This document shows positions 9,931 through 19,030 of a stretch of DNA of 64,000 nucleotides, piece after piece. Made by a program: the position numbers and the translations under genes. The first letter of the stretch is position 1. Each line of letters begins with the position of its first letter. The notes under the pieces are model-generated. The model was not told where the DNA came from and ran no database searches. It saw only the letters and a list, made by a program, of their open reading frames with translations. Source of the stretch: Candidatus Rokuibacteriota bacterium (lineage in GTDB: Bacteria > Methylomirabilota > Methylomirabilia > Rokubacteriales > CSP1-6); NCBI GenBank assembly GCA_003220535.1, contig QHSU01000063.1:119244-183243 (forward strand), written 5' to 3'.

Positions 9931-10796
9931 TGGCCCGGAGCGTCTATCGCGACTACGACCAGCGGGCCCTCGACGCCGAGTACAACAACCGCGAAAAGGT
10001 CGCGGACAGCGCCGACTGGCTCTCGCGGTACGCGATCGCGAGCGCCGAGGCGCGCGCCTCGCTCGAGTGCCGGCTCGATCTCGCGTACGGGACACATCCG
10101 GGCGAGCGGCTCGACGTCTTCCCGGCCCGGAGCGCTCCCGCGCCGGTGCACGTGTTCGTGCACGGCGGCTACTGGCAGCGCCTGGACAAGTCCGATGCGA
10201 GCTTTGTCGCGCGGGCGCTGCAGCCGGCGGGCGCGGCGGTCGTCGTGATCAACTACGCTTTGATCCCGACGGTCGACCTGGACGAGCTGGTGCGCCAGTG
10301 CCGCGCGTCGATCGTCTGGGTGCATCGCCATGCCGCCTCGTTCGGCGGCGACCCGAACCGGATCTTCGTGTCTGGTCACTCGGCCGGGGGCCATCTGGTC
10401 GCGATGCTGATGTCGACCGACTGGAAAGCGTTCGGCAACCTGCCCGCCGACGTCATCAAGGCGGGATGCGGCATCAGCGGCCTCTACGACCTCGAGCCGA
10501 TCCGCCTCTCGTATCTCAACGAGCTCCTGAAGCTCACGCCGGAGACGTCGCGCCGCTCGAGCCCGGTGCACTGCCCGCCGCCTCGCTCGGGGCCCCTCCT
10601 GCTCACCGTCGGTGGGCTCGAGGGTCCCGAGTTTCACCGGCAGGCCGAGGAGCTGGCGGCCGTGTGGCGGAGCCGCCGCCTTCCGTGCCAGACGCTGGAC
10701 ATGCCCGGGCTGCACCATTTCTCGATCCTGTCGGAGCTGGAGGACTGCGGGAGCACGCTGAGCCGATTGCTCCTGCGTCAGATGGGCTTCCGCTGA
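9930..10796 (+). CDS. Alpha/beta hydrolase, arylformamidase/BD-FAE-like
   Basis: The product has 288 residues. The oxyanion-hole motif HGGYW, the nucleophile elbow GHSAGGHL (Ser) and the late His in PGLHHFSIL give the catalytic set of the kynurenine formamidase/BD-FAE branch. The acid is probably in GGLEGPEF. The sequence from VYRDYDQRALDAEYNNR onwards is paralogous to the Tat-exported hydrolase at 29439-30458 (LDQAELDAAYDQ, same HGG and GHS elbows). Here no leader is fused; a separate leader-like frame ends at its start codon. The Lhr helicase gene follows 19 bases downstream. Substrate is unknown: ester or formamide hydrolysis is expected from the family. Confidence 0.85.
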   Translation: MARSVYRDYDQRALDAEYNNREKVADSADWLSRYAIASAEARASLECRLDLAYGTHPGERLDVFPARSAPAPVHVFVHGGYWQRLDKSDASFVARALQPAGAAVVVINYALIPTVDLDELVRQCRASIVWVHRHAASFGGDPNRIFVSGHSAGGHLVAMLMSTDWKAFGNLPADVIKAGCGISGLYDLEPIRLSYLNELLKLTPETSRRSSPVHCPPPRSGPLLLTVGGLEGPEFHRQAEELAAVWRSRRLPCQTLDMPGLHHFSILSELEDCGSTLSRLLLRQMGFR

Positions 10797-10815
10797 GGCG
10801 TAGAATTTCATCTGG

Positions 10816-13800
10816 ATGGCCGATTTCCTTCCCTTCGTTCGCCGCTGGTTCGCCGAGACGTTCGCCGAGGCCACCCGCCCGCAACGCGAGGGCTGGGAGG
10901 CGATCGCCTCCGGCCGCGACACGCTCATCGTGGCCCCGACGGGCTCGGGCAAGACCCTGGCGGCGTTTCTGTGGGCGCTCGACCACCTCCATCGCCTCGC
11001 CCTCGAGGGGCGGCTGGAGGACCGGGTCTACGTGGTCTACGTCTCGCCCCTCCGCGCGCTCAACAACGACATCGAGAAGAATCTGCGCGCGCCCCTGGCG
11101 GGCATTCGCGCCGCGGCCGCCGCCGACGGGCTCAAGCTCCCCGAGATCCGCGTGGCGGTGCGCACCGGCGACACCCTGGCGGCGCAGCGGCAGGCGATGA
11201 CCCGCCGGCCCCCGCACATCCTGATCACCACGCCCGAGTCGCTCTTCATCCTCCTCACGAGCGAGCGATTCCGCCCGGCGTTCGCCCACACGCGATTCCT
11301 GATCGTCGACGAGATCCACGCCTTGATGGGGTCGAAGCGCGGCGCTCACCTGGCGCTCTCGCTCGAGCGTCTCCAGGCGCTCGTCGAAGGGGGCAACGCC
11401 GGGCGCCGGCCCCAGCGGATCGGCTGCTCGGCGACGGTGAGCCCCGTCGAATCCGCGCTGGCCTTCCTGACGGGCGCCACCGCGACGGATCCCGTGACCA
11501 TCGACGCCGGCTTCACGCGCGACCTCGATCTCCAGGTGATCGCGCCCGTGGACGACTTCCTGACGGCACCGAGCGACACGATCTGGGAAGCGGCGCTCCA
11601 GCAGATCGCCGAGCTGGTTCGGGCGCACCGCACCACGCTCATCTTCGCGCAGAGCCGCCGCGCCGCCGAGCGGCTGGCGCGCGATTTGAACGACCGGATC
11701 GCCGACGGCCGCGTCGCGGCGCACCACGGCTCGCTGTCGCGTCGCGCGCGGCTCGAAGCCGAGAACCGCTTGAAGCAGGGCGAGCTGCGCGCGCTCATCG
11801 CCACCTCCTCGCTCGAGCTGGGGATCGACGTCGGCGCGATCGACCTGGTCGTCCAGCTGCAGTCGCCTCGCAACATCGCCGCGGCCCTTCAGCGCGTCGG
11901 CCGCGCCGGTCACCTGCTGAGCCGCACCTCCAAGGGGCGGATCGTCGTGACCAAGGGCGAGGAGCTGATCGAGGCGGCGGCCGTCGTCCGCTCCATCAAG
12001 GAGCGCCAGCTCGATCGGGTCGTGATGCCTGACGCGCCGCTCGACGTGCTCGCTCAGCAGGTCGTCGCCTGCGTCGCCGCCGAGTCGCTCAGCGTGGACA
12101 CGCTGCACGCACGCCTGCGAAACGCGGCACCGTACCGCCACCTCGAGCGCGACACGCTCCTGGCGGTCATCCGCTCGCTCGCCGAGCCGCTGCCCGCCGA
12201 GGTCAAGGGCGCGGCGCCGCGGATCCTGTGGGACCGCGTGAACGATCGGCTGCACGCGCGGCGCGGCAGCCGGTTCCTCGCCCTCACGTCGGGCGGCACG
12301 ATCCCGGACAACGGCCTCTACGACGTCTTCGTGGCCGAGACCGATCTCAAGGTCGGCACGCTCGACGAGGAGTTCGTGACCGAAAGCCTGCCGGGCGATG
12401 TGTTCCTGCTCGGCTCCCACGCGTGGAAGATCGTCAAGGTGCGCGCCGACCGGGTGCTGGTCGAGGACGCCCAGGGCATGTCGCCGACGATCCCGTTCTG
12501 GAGGGGCGAGCATCCGTCCCGCTCGTGGGAGCTCGGGCTGGCGGTCGGGCGCCTCCGCCGCGACGCCGCCGAGAAGGTCGATGCGCCGGATTTTGCGGCG
12601 TGGGCGACGGCGGCCTGCGGCCTCGACGCGCGGGCCGCCGCGGCGATGCGCGAGTGGCTCGTCAAGGCTGGCGAGGTGCTCGACGGCGTGCCCGACGACC
12701 AGGGGATCGTGGTCGAGTCGTTCTCCGACGAGATGGGCGGGCGCCACGCCATGATCCACGCGGTCTTCGGCATGCGGATCAACGGGGCCTGGGGCATGGT
12801 GCTGAAGGAGAAGCTCCGGCGCGCCGGGCTCGTTGCCGAGGCGAGCCACGTGGACGATGGCATCTTGCTGTCGTTCGCCCCTGGCCAGGTGCCGCCCGCC
12901 CCCGAGCGGCTGGTCACGCTGGTCACGCCCGAAGAGGTCGACACCCTGCTGGGTCGCGCGCTGATCGGCACGCCGCTCTTCGCCACGCGCTTCCGTCACT
13001 GCGCGATCCGCGCGCTCTTCATCCCACGCATGTCCCGGGGTCAACGGACCCCCGCGTATCTGCAGCGCCTCAAGGCCGACGCGCTGCTCGAGGCGGTCGG
13101 CGGTCAAGCGGAGTTTCCGGTGGTGGCGGAAACCCTCCGGGAGTGCTTCAACGACGCCCTCGACGTGACGCGGCTCAAGCGCCTGCTCGAGCGGTTGCAC
13201 GACGGCGAGATGTGGCGACGGCACGTGGACACGCCGCTGCCGTCGCCCTTCGTCTACCCGTTGCTGCTCGCCTGGGACTGGGCGTACCTCGGCGCCGGCC
13301 ACGCCGAGGAGCGACGGAGTGACGCCGTCACGATGCGGAAGGCCTGGTCCGTGGCGCCGGGGCCCCTGCGGCCGGAGATCGTGGCGACGGTCGAGGCGGA
13401 GCTGCAGAAGACGACACACGAGCGGCGAGCCCGCGACGCCAACGAGCTGGCGGGAATTCTCGACGACCTCGGCGACCTGACCGACGCGGAGATCGTGGCG
13501 CGTGTCGTCGGCGACGCCGGGCCGCTGACCGCCGCCCTCGCCGACGAGCGACGCATCGTCGCGCTCGACTTCGCGAGCGGACGGAGAGCGTGGGTGGCGG
13601 CGACCGACGCGGCGCTCTACCGGGCGCTGGCGACCGAGGAAGGGCTCGAGCGCGTGACGCTGCGGCTTGTGAGAACGCGGGGGCCGGTGACCGCCGCCTG
13701 GCTCGCGGAGCGTTACGGCCTCGGGCTCGACGACGCGACCGGTGCGCTCGAGCGCGTGACGGCGCGCGGCCTCGTGCGCCGGGGCTCGTACCTCGCCGAC

Positions 13801-15147
13801 GCGACCGCCCCGCAGTTCGTCCACATCGCGGTGCTCGACGAGATCCAGCGCCGCCAGGTGCACGCCCGCCGTGTCGTGCGCCCCACCGCGTCGGCCGAGC
13901 AGTTCTCGGCGTTCCTGCTTCGTCGCCATCATCTCCATCCCGAACACCGTCTGGCCGGCCCGCCCGGCGTCCTCGCCTCGCTCGAGCTGCTGCAGGGCGA
14001 AGATCTCCCGGTGCGCGTCTGGGAGCAGGACCTCTTGCCGGCGCGCGTCGAGAACTACGAGCGCGAATGGCTCGATCGCCTGGGGCTCGCGGGCGAGGTG
14101 GTCTGGACGGTGTTCGAGCGCGCCTCGGGCGAGCGCGGGCGCTCGGCGCGGGTGGGCGCGGCCCTGCGCGAGAACGTCGGCTGGCTGCGCGAGGGATCGC
14201 CCGCGCCCGCCGAGATGGATACGCGCGTCAAGAACGTCCTCCTGCACCTCCAGCTGCGCGGCGCCTCCTTCGCCCAGGATCTGGCGCGCGCGACCGGGCT
14301 CGGCACGCCGGACGTGCTCTCGGCGCTCTGGGAGCTCTTCTGGGCCGGGCTGGTGACGCCCGACACCTTCAGCGCGATCGCCGCCGGTGTCACGCCGCCC
14401 CGTCGTGCGTCCGAGAGCGGCCATCCACGCCGCCGTCGGCGCGGCCAGGCGCGCGGCGTGCTGCCGCGCCTACCCGTGGTCGGGCGCTGGAGCGCGCTCG
14501 GCGACGACGAGCGATTGTCATCGGAAGAGCGCGAGGAAGCGCGCGCCCAGCTCCTGCTCGCGCGGTACGGCATCGTCGCGCGCGAGCTCGCCCAGGGTGA
14601 CTGGGCCACGCTCCGCCACACGCTGCTCCGCATGGAGTACGGCGGCGAGGTGGTGCGCGGCTATTTCGTCCAGGGGCTGTCCGGCGAGCAGTACGCGCTG
14701 GCCGAGGCGCTGGGCGACCTCGATACTCCGTCGCGGCGCGCCGAGCCGCACGTGCTCGTCAACATGATCGATCCCGCGAATCTCTGGGGTCGCATCTTCG
14801 CTCTGTCACGCCGCGACGGCTCGCGCGTGCCGGCGCCGCGCCTGCCCCAGAACTGGCTCGTCTTCCGGCAGGGCCGCCCTCGACTTCTGGCGGAAGGCTA
14901 CGGCCGGGATCTGACTCCCCTCGCCGGCTGGGAAGACGTCGACCTGCCCGGCGTGATCGCCGCGCTCCAGTCGCTGCTGGAGCGCCCACTCACGCTGCGA
15001 CCGGTGCGCCGGCTCGAGATCGTCACCTGGGACGGCCGCCCCGCGCGCGGCAGCGCGGTGTTCGAGCCCCTCGTCGCGGCGGGCTTCAGCGCCGACGGCG
15101 CCCGTCTCTCCTGGGACGGCTACCCCGGTCCTCGCGTGGTGAGGTGA
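10816..15147 (+). CDS. lhr: Lhr-family ATP-dependent helicase
   Basis: The product has 1443 residues, close to the size of bacterial full-length Lhr. The Walker A motif is APTGSGKT in the first 50 residues, motif II is VDEIHAL, and motif VI is QRVGRAGH. These define the superfamily-2 RecA-like core in the first about 430 residues. The winged-helix and Lhr-core domains follow (LTSGGTIPDNGLYDVF, GSHAWKIVKV), and the last about 600 residues form the Lhr C-terminal region. Lhr is a 3'-5' DNA/RNA helicase linked to repair. No exonuclease or MPE-nuclease partner sits beside it. The start ATG 10816 lies 19 bases after the hydrolase stop. Confidence 0.92.
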   Translation: MADFLPFVRRWFAETFAEATRPQREGWEAIASGRDTLIVAPTGSGKTLAAFLWALDHLHRLALEGRLEDRVYVVYVSPLRALNNDIEKNLRAPLAGIRAAAAADGLKLPEIRVAVRTGDTLAAQRQAMTRRPPHILITTPESLFILLTSERFRPAFAHTRFLIVDEIHALMGSKRGAHLALSLERLQALVEGGNAGRRPQRIGCSATVSPVESALAFLTGATATDPVTIDAGFTRDLDLQVIAPVDDFLTAPSDTIWEAALQQIAELVRAHRTTLIFAQSRRAAERLARDLNDRIADGRVAAHHGSLSRRARLEAENRLKQGELRALIATSSLELGIDVGAIDLVVQLQSPRNIAAALQRVGRAGHLLSRTSKGRIVVTKGEELIEAAAVVRSIKERQLDRVVMPDAPLDVLAQQVVACVAAESLSVDTLHARLRNAAPYRHLERDTLLAVIRSLAEPLPAEVKGAAPRILWDRVNDRLHARRGSRFLALTSGGTIPDNGLYDVFVAETDLKVGTLDEEFVTESLPGDVFLLGSHAWKIVKVRADRVLVEDAQGMSPTIPFWRGEHPSRSWELGLAVGRLRRDAAEKVDAPDFAAWATAACGLDARAAAAMREWLVKAGEVLDGVPDDQGIVVESFSDEMGGRHAMIHAVFGMRINGAWGMVLKEKLRRAGLVAEASHVDDGILLSFAPGQVPPAPERLVTLVTPEEVDTLLGRALIGTPLFATRFRHCAIRALFIPRMSRGQRTPAYLQRLKADALLEAVGGQAEFPVVAETLRECFNDALDVTRLKRLLERLHDGEMWRRHVDTPLPSPFVYPLLLAWDWAYLGAGHAEERRSDAVTMRKAWSVAPGPLRPEIVATVEAELQKTTHERRARDANELAGILDDLGDLTDAEIVARVVGDAGPLTAALADERRIVALDFASGRRAWVAATDAALYRALATEEGLERVTLRLVRTRGPVTAAWLAERYGLGLDDATGALERVTARGLVRRGSYLADATAPQFVHIAVLDEIQRRQVHARRVVRPTASAEQFSAFLLRRHHLHPEHRLAGPPGVLASLELLQGEDLPVRVWEQDLLPARVENYEREWLDRLGLAGEVVWTVFERASGERGRSARVGAALRENVGWLREGSPAPAEMDTRVKNVLLHLQLRGASFAQDLARATGLGTPDVLSALWELFWAGLVTPDTFSAIAAGVTPPRRASESGHPRRRRRGQARGVLPRLPVVGRWSALGDDERLSSEEREEARAQLLLARYGIVARELAQGDWATLRHTLLRMEYGGEVVRGYFVQGLSGEQYALAEALGDLDTPSRRAEPHVLVNMIDPANLWGRIFALSRRDGSRVPAPRLPQNWLVFRQGRPRLLAEGYGRDLTPLAGWEDVDLPGVIAALQSLLERPLTLRPVRRLEIVTWDGRPARGSAVFEPLVAAGFSADGARLSWDGYPGPRVVR

Positions 15148-15154
15148 TCGCGCG

Positions 15155-15946
15155 ATGAGCGGGCGACTGAGCGGAAAGATCGCCATCGTGACGGGCGCAG
15201 GCTCGCGAGGCGCGGGCCTGGGCAACGGCAAGGCGACGGCCATCCTCTTCGCGCGCGAAGGCGCCCGCGTGCTCTGTGTGGATCAGGTGAAGGACCGCGC
15301 GGAGGAGACCGTCGGGCTGATCCGAGCCGAGGGCGGCGACGCGATCGCGCACGCCGCCGACGTCACGCGCGCCGCCGAGTGCGCTCTGGTCGTCAAGGCC
15401 GGGGTCGAGCGCTGGGGCGGCGTCGACATCCTCCACAACAACGTCGGCATCGAGTCCCGCAAGGACTTGCTCGAGACGTCGGAAGAAGAGTGGGACCGCG
15501 TCATCGCGGTCGACCTCAAGTCCATGTTCCTCGCCACGCAGGCGGCCGTGCCCGCGATGGTCGGCCGTGGCGGGGGCGCCGTCATCTGCGTCTCGTCGAT
15601 CGCGGCGCTGCGGGGCTACGGCCGCACCGCGTACGCGACCGCCAAGGCGGGCGTCATCGGGTTCGTCCGCTCGGTCGCCGTCCAGCTCGGCCCGAAGGGG
15701 ATCCGCGTCAACGCGATCGCGCCGGGCCCGGTGTGGACGCCGATGGTCCAGGACCTCGGCGACGACGCCCGCGAGCGCCGGCGGCGCGCGAGCCCGCTCG
15801 GCACCGAGGGGACGGGGTGGGATGTCGGCTGGGGGGCCGTCTATCTCGCTAGCAACGAAGCTCGCTGGGTCACTGGCCAGACGCTCGTCATCGACGCCGG
15901 TCTTACTTTGACCACGCCTGAGGGCTCTCTAGGCGCGACCCGGTGA
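15155..15946 (+). CDS. Short-chain dehydrogenase/reductase
   Basis: The product has 263 residues with all the classical SDR marks: nucleotide motif TGAGSRGAGLG, HNNVG, the catalytic Ser in VSSIAAL and the YxxxK pair in TAYATAKAG. The C-terminal signature IAPGPVWTPM is also present. Asp in LCVDQVKD after the second strand favours NAD(H) over NADP(H). It begins seven bases after the helicase stop and ends with a GTGA overlap with the ChaN-like gene. Substrate cannot be inferred. Confidence 0.88.
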   Translation: MSGRLSGKIAIVTGAGSRGAGLGNGKATAILFAREGARVLCVDQVKDRAEETVGLIRAEGGDAIAHAADVTRAAECALVVKAGVERWGGVDILHNNVGIESRKDLLETSEEEWDRVIAVDLKSMFLATQAAVPAMVGRGGGAVICVSSIAALRGYGRTAYATAKAGVIGFVRSVAVQLGPKGIRVNAIAPGPVWTPMVQDLGDDARERRRRASPLGTEGTGWDVGWGAVYLASNEARWVTGQTLVIDAGLTLTTPEGSLGATR

Positions 15947-17028
15947 GGGCTCGGGCGGTGGCCCTGGGGGGTGCGCGATCGGCTCCGTCACCCACTCGCC
16001 CGATTCGCAGCTCTTCGAGCTGCAGGCGGGACGAGGGGGTCCCACTCCGCGGTGTCACCCGCTTGCTCTTGCCTCTCCTCCTTCCTCTTCTCATAGGCGG
16101 AGGCGGGTGTGGGAGGGTGGCGCACATCGAATGGGAGAGTCCGGTGGAGCGGGGGCATCCGCTGGTCGGACGGGTCTGGGACGTGGCGGCGGGGGCGTTC
16201 ATCAGCGAGGGAACGTTGAATGCGCGGCTCGCCGGGAGCCAGTTCGTGCTGCTGGGTGAGCAGCACGACAATCCCGACCATCACGCGCTCCAGGCGAAGC
16301 TCGTGCGGGCGCTGATCGAGGCGGGCCGACGGCCGGCCCTGGGGTTCGAGATGCTCTCGACCGACGCCGCGCCGGCGCTCGTGCGATACCTGGCGCGGAG
16401 TCCGAAGGACGCCGCCGGGCTCGGCGACGCCGTGAGCTGGACACGCTCGGGCTGGCCCGAGTGGCGCTTCTACCAGCCGATCGCCCAGGCGGCACTCGAC
16501 GGGGGCGCGCCGATCGTCGCCACCAACCTCTCGCGCGCCGCGACCGATGCCGTCCGCCGGAACGGTCTCTCGGGGCTCGGCCCATCGCTCACGACGCAGC
16601 TCCGTCTCACCGAGCCTTCGCCGGAGATGCGTATGGCGATGGCGCGTGACATCCGCGAATCACACTGCGGCCAGGCGCCCGAGGCCATGCTCGACCGGAT
16701 GGTCGACATCCAGTGGGCGCGCGACGCGCGCATGGCCGCGAGCCTGGCCCGTGCCGGGCAGCGCGACGGCGCGGTGCTCGTCGCGGGCGTCGAGCACACG
16801 CGCCGAGACCGCGGCGTGCCGGCCCACCTGGCGCGCCAGGCGCCGGCCGCCCGGGTGGCGAGCGTCGCGTTCCTCGAGGTGGACGCGGCGGCGACGAAGC
16901 CGCCTGACTATGCGGCGCGCTTCGCCGGCGACGCGCTCCCGTTCGACTACGTGTGGTTCACGCCGAAGGTCGACGACACCGATCCGTGCGAGAAGTTCAA
17001 GAAGTCGCTGGAGACGATCGGCAAGTGA
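15943..17028 (+). CDS. ChaN-family lipoprotein
   Basis: This is a 361-codon frame. A leucine-rich segment followed by GGGGC looks like a lipoprotein signal ending at Cys56. The mature part has the ChaN/haem-binding uptake hallmark LLGEQHDNPDHH and later GVEHTRRDRGVP. ChaN proteins bind haem or iron at the outer membrane. The annotated start, GTG 15943, overlaps the SDR stop, but the first about 35 residues are not signal-like. A TTG near 16060, just before the hydrophobic stretch, is an alternative start, though it has no good ribosome site. Its stop overlaps the DUF488 gene start (GTGA). Confidence 0.75.
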   Translation: MRARAVALGGARSAPSPTRPIRSSSSCRRDEGVPLRGVTRLLLPLLLPLLIGGGGCGRVAHIEWESPVERGHPLVGRVWDVAAGAFISEGTLNARLAGSQFVLLGEQHDNPDHHALQAKLVRALIEAGRRPALGFEMLSTDAAPALVRYLARSPKDAAGLGDAVSWTRSGWPEWRFYQPIAQAALDGGAPIVATNLSRAATDAVRRNGLSGLGPSLTTQLRLTEPSPEMRMAMARDIRESHCGQAPEAMLDRMVDIQWARDARMAASLARAGQRDGAVLVAGVEHTRRDRGVPAHLARQAPAARVASVAFLEVDAAATKPPDYAARFAGDALPFDYVWFTPKVDDTDPCEKFKKSLETIGK

Positions 17029-17366
17029 TCGCGGCCGGGCGCATCTACGATCCCCCGGCCGAGTCGGACGGCACGCGCGTCCTGATCATGCGTCTCTGGC
17101 CGCGCGGCATCCGCAAGAGCCGCGTGGACCTCTGGCTGAAAGAGCTGGGCCCCGTCCTGCCTCTGCTGCGCGGGTTCCGCGCCGGGGAGATCGACTGGGC
17201 CGAGTACACGCGGCGCTACCTCAAAGGGCTCGCGCGCCCCGAAGCGCAGGCGCAGGTGGCCACGGTCCGCGCCGCCGCGGAGAACGGTCGCGTCACCTTG
17301 CTCTGTGGGTGTCCTAACGAGACCCGTTGCCACCGGTCGCTGCTCCGCGCCTATCTGCTAGACTGA
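17025..17366 (+). CDS. DUF488 family protein
   Basis: The product has 113 residues and starts at GTG 17025 inside the stop of the ChaN-like gene. The family signature is clear: RIYDPP at the start, RLWPRGIRKSRVDLWLKELG, and the Cys-rich end CGCPNETRCHRSLL. DUF488 proteins are small, widespread and biochemically uncharacterised. The conserved CxCP...CHR stretch suggests metal binding or a redox role. Overlap with its neighbours makes it part of a compact SDR-ChaN-DUF488 transcript. Confidence 0.85.
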   Translation: MIAAGRIYDPPAESDGTRVLIMRLWPRGIRKSRVDLWLKELGPVLPLLRGFRAGEIDWAEYTRRYLKGLARPEAQAQVATVRAAAENGRVTLLCGCPNETRCHRSLLRAYLLD

Positions 17367-17371
17367 GCCGC

Positions 17372-17794
17372 GTGACGCGGGCGGGTGTGCTCCTGTCGCT
17401 CGTGGTCCTGGTGATGGCCGCCGCGCCGGCGGGCGCCGAGCACGAGGTGTATTACCGGTACGTGGTCCTCGGCTTCGTGAAGGACGCCAAGGGGGGCGCG
17501 GTGAGCGGGCGGGAGCTCGAGCTGATCCGCGACAAGACCGGCTTCTCGTATCTCGCGGCGACCGACGAGAAGGGGTTCTTCCTCATCATCGCGCGCCTCG
17601 GCGACGAGAGTGCCGGCGAGGCGCTGACCCTGCGGGTCGGGCCCGCGGTCGCCAGGCTCACGGCGACCTTCGATCCCGTGAACCACCGGGACGACCGGGG
17701 CACGCGGGTCGACCTCGAGGGGGCGCAGTTCGTCGAGCGAAGTGCCTTGTTCCGCTCGACGCTGGTGGACGCGCTCGGCACGCCGTCGCGCTGA
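17372..17794 (+). CDS. Exported protein with carboxypeptidase-regulatory-like fold
   Basis: The product has 140 residues, start GTG 17372. A signal peptide (VLLSLVVLVMAAAPAGAEHE) precedes a single domain. The domain's repeating strands (VVLGFVKDAKGGAVSGRELEL, TDEKGFFLIIARL) look like the beta-sandwich found in carboxypeptidase-regulatory/CarboxypepD_reg proteins. It carries no catalytic residues I can identify. Location is probably periplasmic. It is five bases after the DUF488 stop and 21 bases before the next gene. Confidence 0.6.
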   Translation: MTRAGVLLSLVVLVMAAAPAGAEHEVYYRYVVLGFVKDAKGGAVSGRELELIRDKTGFSYLAATDEKGFFLIIARLGDESAGEALTLRVGPAVARLTATFDPVNHRDDRGTRVDLEGAQFVERSALFRSTLVDALGTPSR

Positions 17795-17815
17795 CGAGCG
17801 CCGAAGGAGGGCGAC

Positions 17816-18085
17816 ATGACGAAGAGCGGGTCGAAGAAGATGCGCGCGTACGTTCTCATCGAGACCGCACCGGGCAAGACGAAGGCGGTCAAGAAGGAGC
17901 TGGTGGCGATCGAGGGCAGCGACTCGACGGTCGTCAATCTCGACGCGGTCACCGGCCCGTTCGACTTCATCGCCGTGGTCGAGGGGCCGACGCTCGACGC
18001 CGTCGGCCGGCTCGTCACCGACGAGATCGGCTCGATCGATGGCGTGACCCGAACGACCACGTGCCTCGCCGTCGCCATCGGTTAA
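17816..18085 (+). CDS. Stand-alone Lrp/AsnC ligand-binding (RAM) domain protein
   Basis: The product has 89 residues with no DNA-binding helix-turn-helix. AYVLIETAPGKTKAVKKEL, VVNLDAVTGPFDFIAVVEG and IGSIDGVTRTTTC form the alpha/beta sandwich of the AsnC C-terminal effector domain. Such SAM (stand-alone RAM) proteins form oligomers that bind amino acids and can modulate full-length Lrp proteins. A strong ribosome site (GGAGGG) precedes ATG 17816. The stop is one base before the dehydrogenase GTG, so the two genes are probably co-translated. Confidence 0.85.
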   Translation: MTKSGSKKMRAYVLIETAPGKTKAVKKELVAIEGSDSTVVNLDAVTGPFDFIAVVEGPTLDAVGRLVTDEIGSIDGVTRTTTCLAVAIG

Positions 18086-18086
18086 G

Positions 18087-19028
18087 GTGCAGAGTCGTCC
18101 GACCGTCCTCGTCTACCACGCCGACCGCCGCTACGCGGAGCTCGTCCGCGTCCCCAGACGCGGCGTGACCGTGCGCATCGCTGCGACGTCGAGCGAGGCG
18201 GCCTCCGCCATCGCGGAGGCCGAGATTCTCTACGCGTGGAAGTTCCCGCCGCAGCTCTACGCGAAGGCCGGTCGGCTCAAGTGGCTCCAGGTGATGGGCG
18301 CGGGCGTGGACTGGGCGCTGGTGCCGGAACTGCCGCCGAGCGTGCAGGTAACCCGCGCGCCCGGCATCTTCGGACCGTGGATGGCGGAGTACGTCGTCGG
18401 CTGGTGCTCGTGGGTAACCCAGCGGATGAAGCTCTATCGGGACGCTCAGCGCCAGCGCCGCTGGGACGATCACGTCCTCCCCGATCGGCTCGCCGGCAAG
18501 ACCATGACGATCGTCGGCCTCGGGGACATCGGACGCGAGATCGCGCGCGTGGCGCGGGGGCTCGGGATGCGCGTGCTCGGCGTCTCGCGCCGCGGCCGGC
18601 CCGCCCGCGCGGCCGCGCGCATGTATCCCGTGACCGCCATGGCCCAGGCCCTGCGCGAGGCCGACTTCGTCGTGTTGCTCCTGCCCCTCACCGTCGAGAC
18701 CCGAGGGATCTTCGGCCCCGACGCGCTGGGCGCCATGAAGCCCACCGCCTGGCTCATCAACATCGCCCGCGGCGCCGTCGTCAGCGAGGCGGCGCTGCTC
18801 GAGGCGCTCGAGCAGAAGCGCATCGCGGGCGCCGTCCTCGACGTCTTCGATCGGGAGCCGCTCCCGCCGAGCCACCCGCTCTGGCGGATGGACAACGTCG
18901 TGGTGACTCCGCACATCTCGGGTCCGAGCACGCCCGAGGCGATCGCGCCGGTCTTCAACGACAACCTCGCGCGCTATCTGGCCGCGCGCCCGCTCCGCCA
19001 CGTCGTCGACCGCGCGCAGGGATACTGA
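18087..19028 (+). CDS. D-2-hydroxyacid dehydrogenase
   Basis: The product has 313 residues. The NAD-binding motif is VGLGDIGREIARVARGLG. The catalytic set is Arg in NIARGAVV, Glu in FDREPLP and His in VTPHISGPS, as in the D-isomer-specific dehydrogenase family (glyoxylate/hydroxypyruvate reductase-like). The N-terminal domain is divergent, with WLQVMGAGVDWAL as the substrate loop. GTG 18087 is one base after the RAM-domain gene. A basic residue pair after the Rossmann Arg (VSRRGRP) suggests NADP preference. Confidence 0.88.
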   Translation: MQSRPTVLVYHADRRYAELVRVPRRGVTVRIAATSSEAASAIAEAEILYAWKFPPQLYAKAGRLKWLQVMGAGVDWALVPELPPSVQVTRAPGIFGPWMAEYVVGWCSWVTQRMKLYRDAQRQRRWDDHVLPDRLAGKTMTIVGLGDIGREIARVARGLGMRVLGVSRRGRPARAAARMYPVTAMAQALREADFVVLLLPLTVETRGIFGPDALGAMKPTAWLINIARGAVVSEAALLEALEQKRIAGAVLDVFDREPLPPSHPLWRMDNVVVTPHISGPSTPEAIAPVFNDNLARYLAARPLRHVVDRAQGY

Positions 19029-19030
19029 CG

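Noticed and set aside
10603..14424. Very long open frame antisense to the Lhr helicase
   Set aside because: It is Arg/Ala/Gly/Asp-rich with no motif, while the opposite strand has all helicase motifs. Such frames are expected at this GC content.
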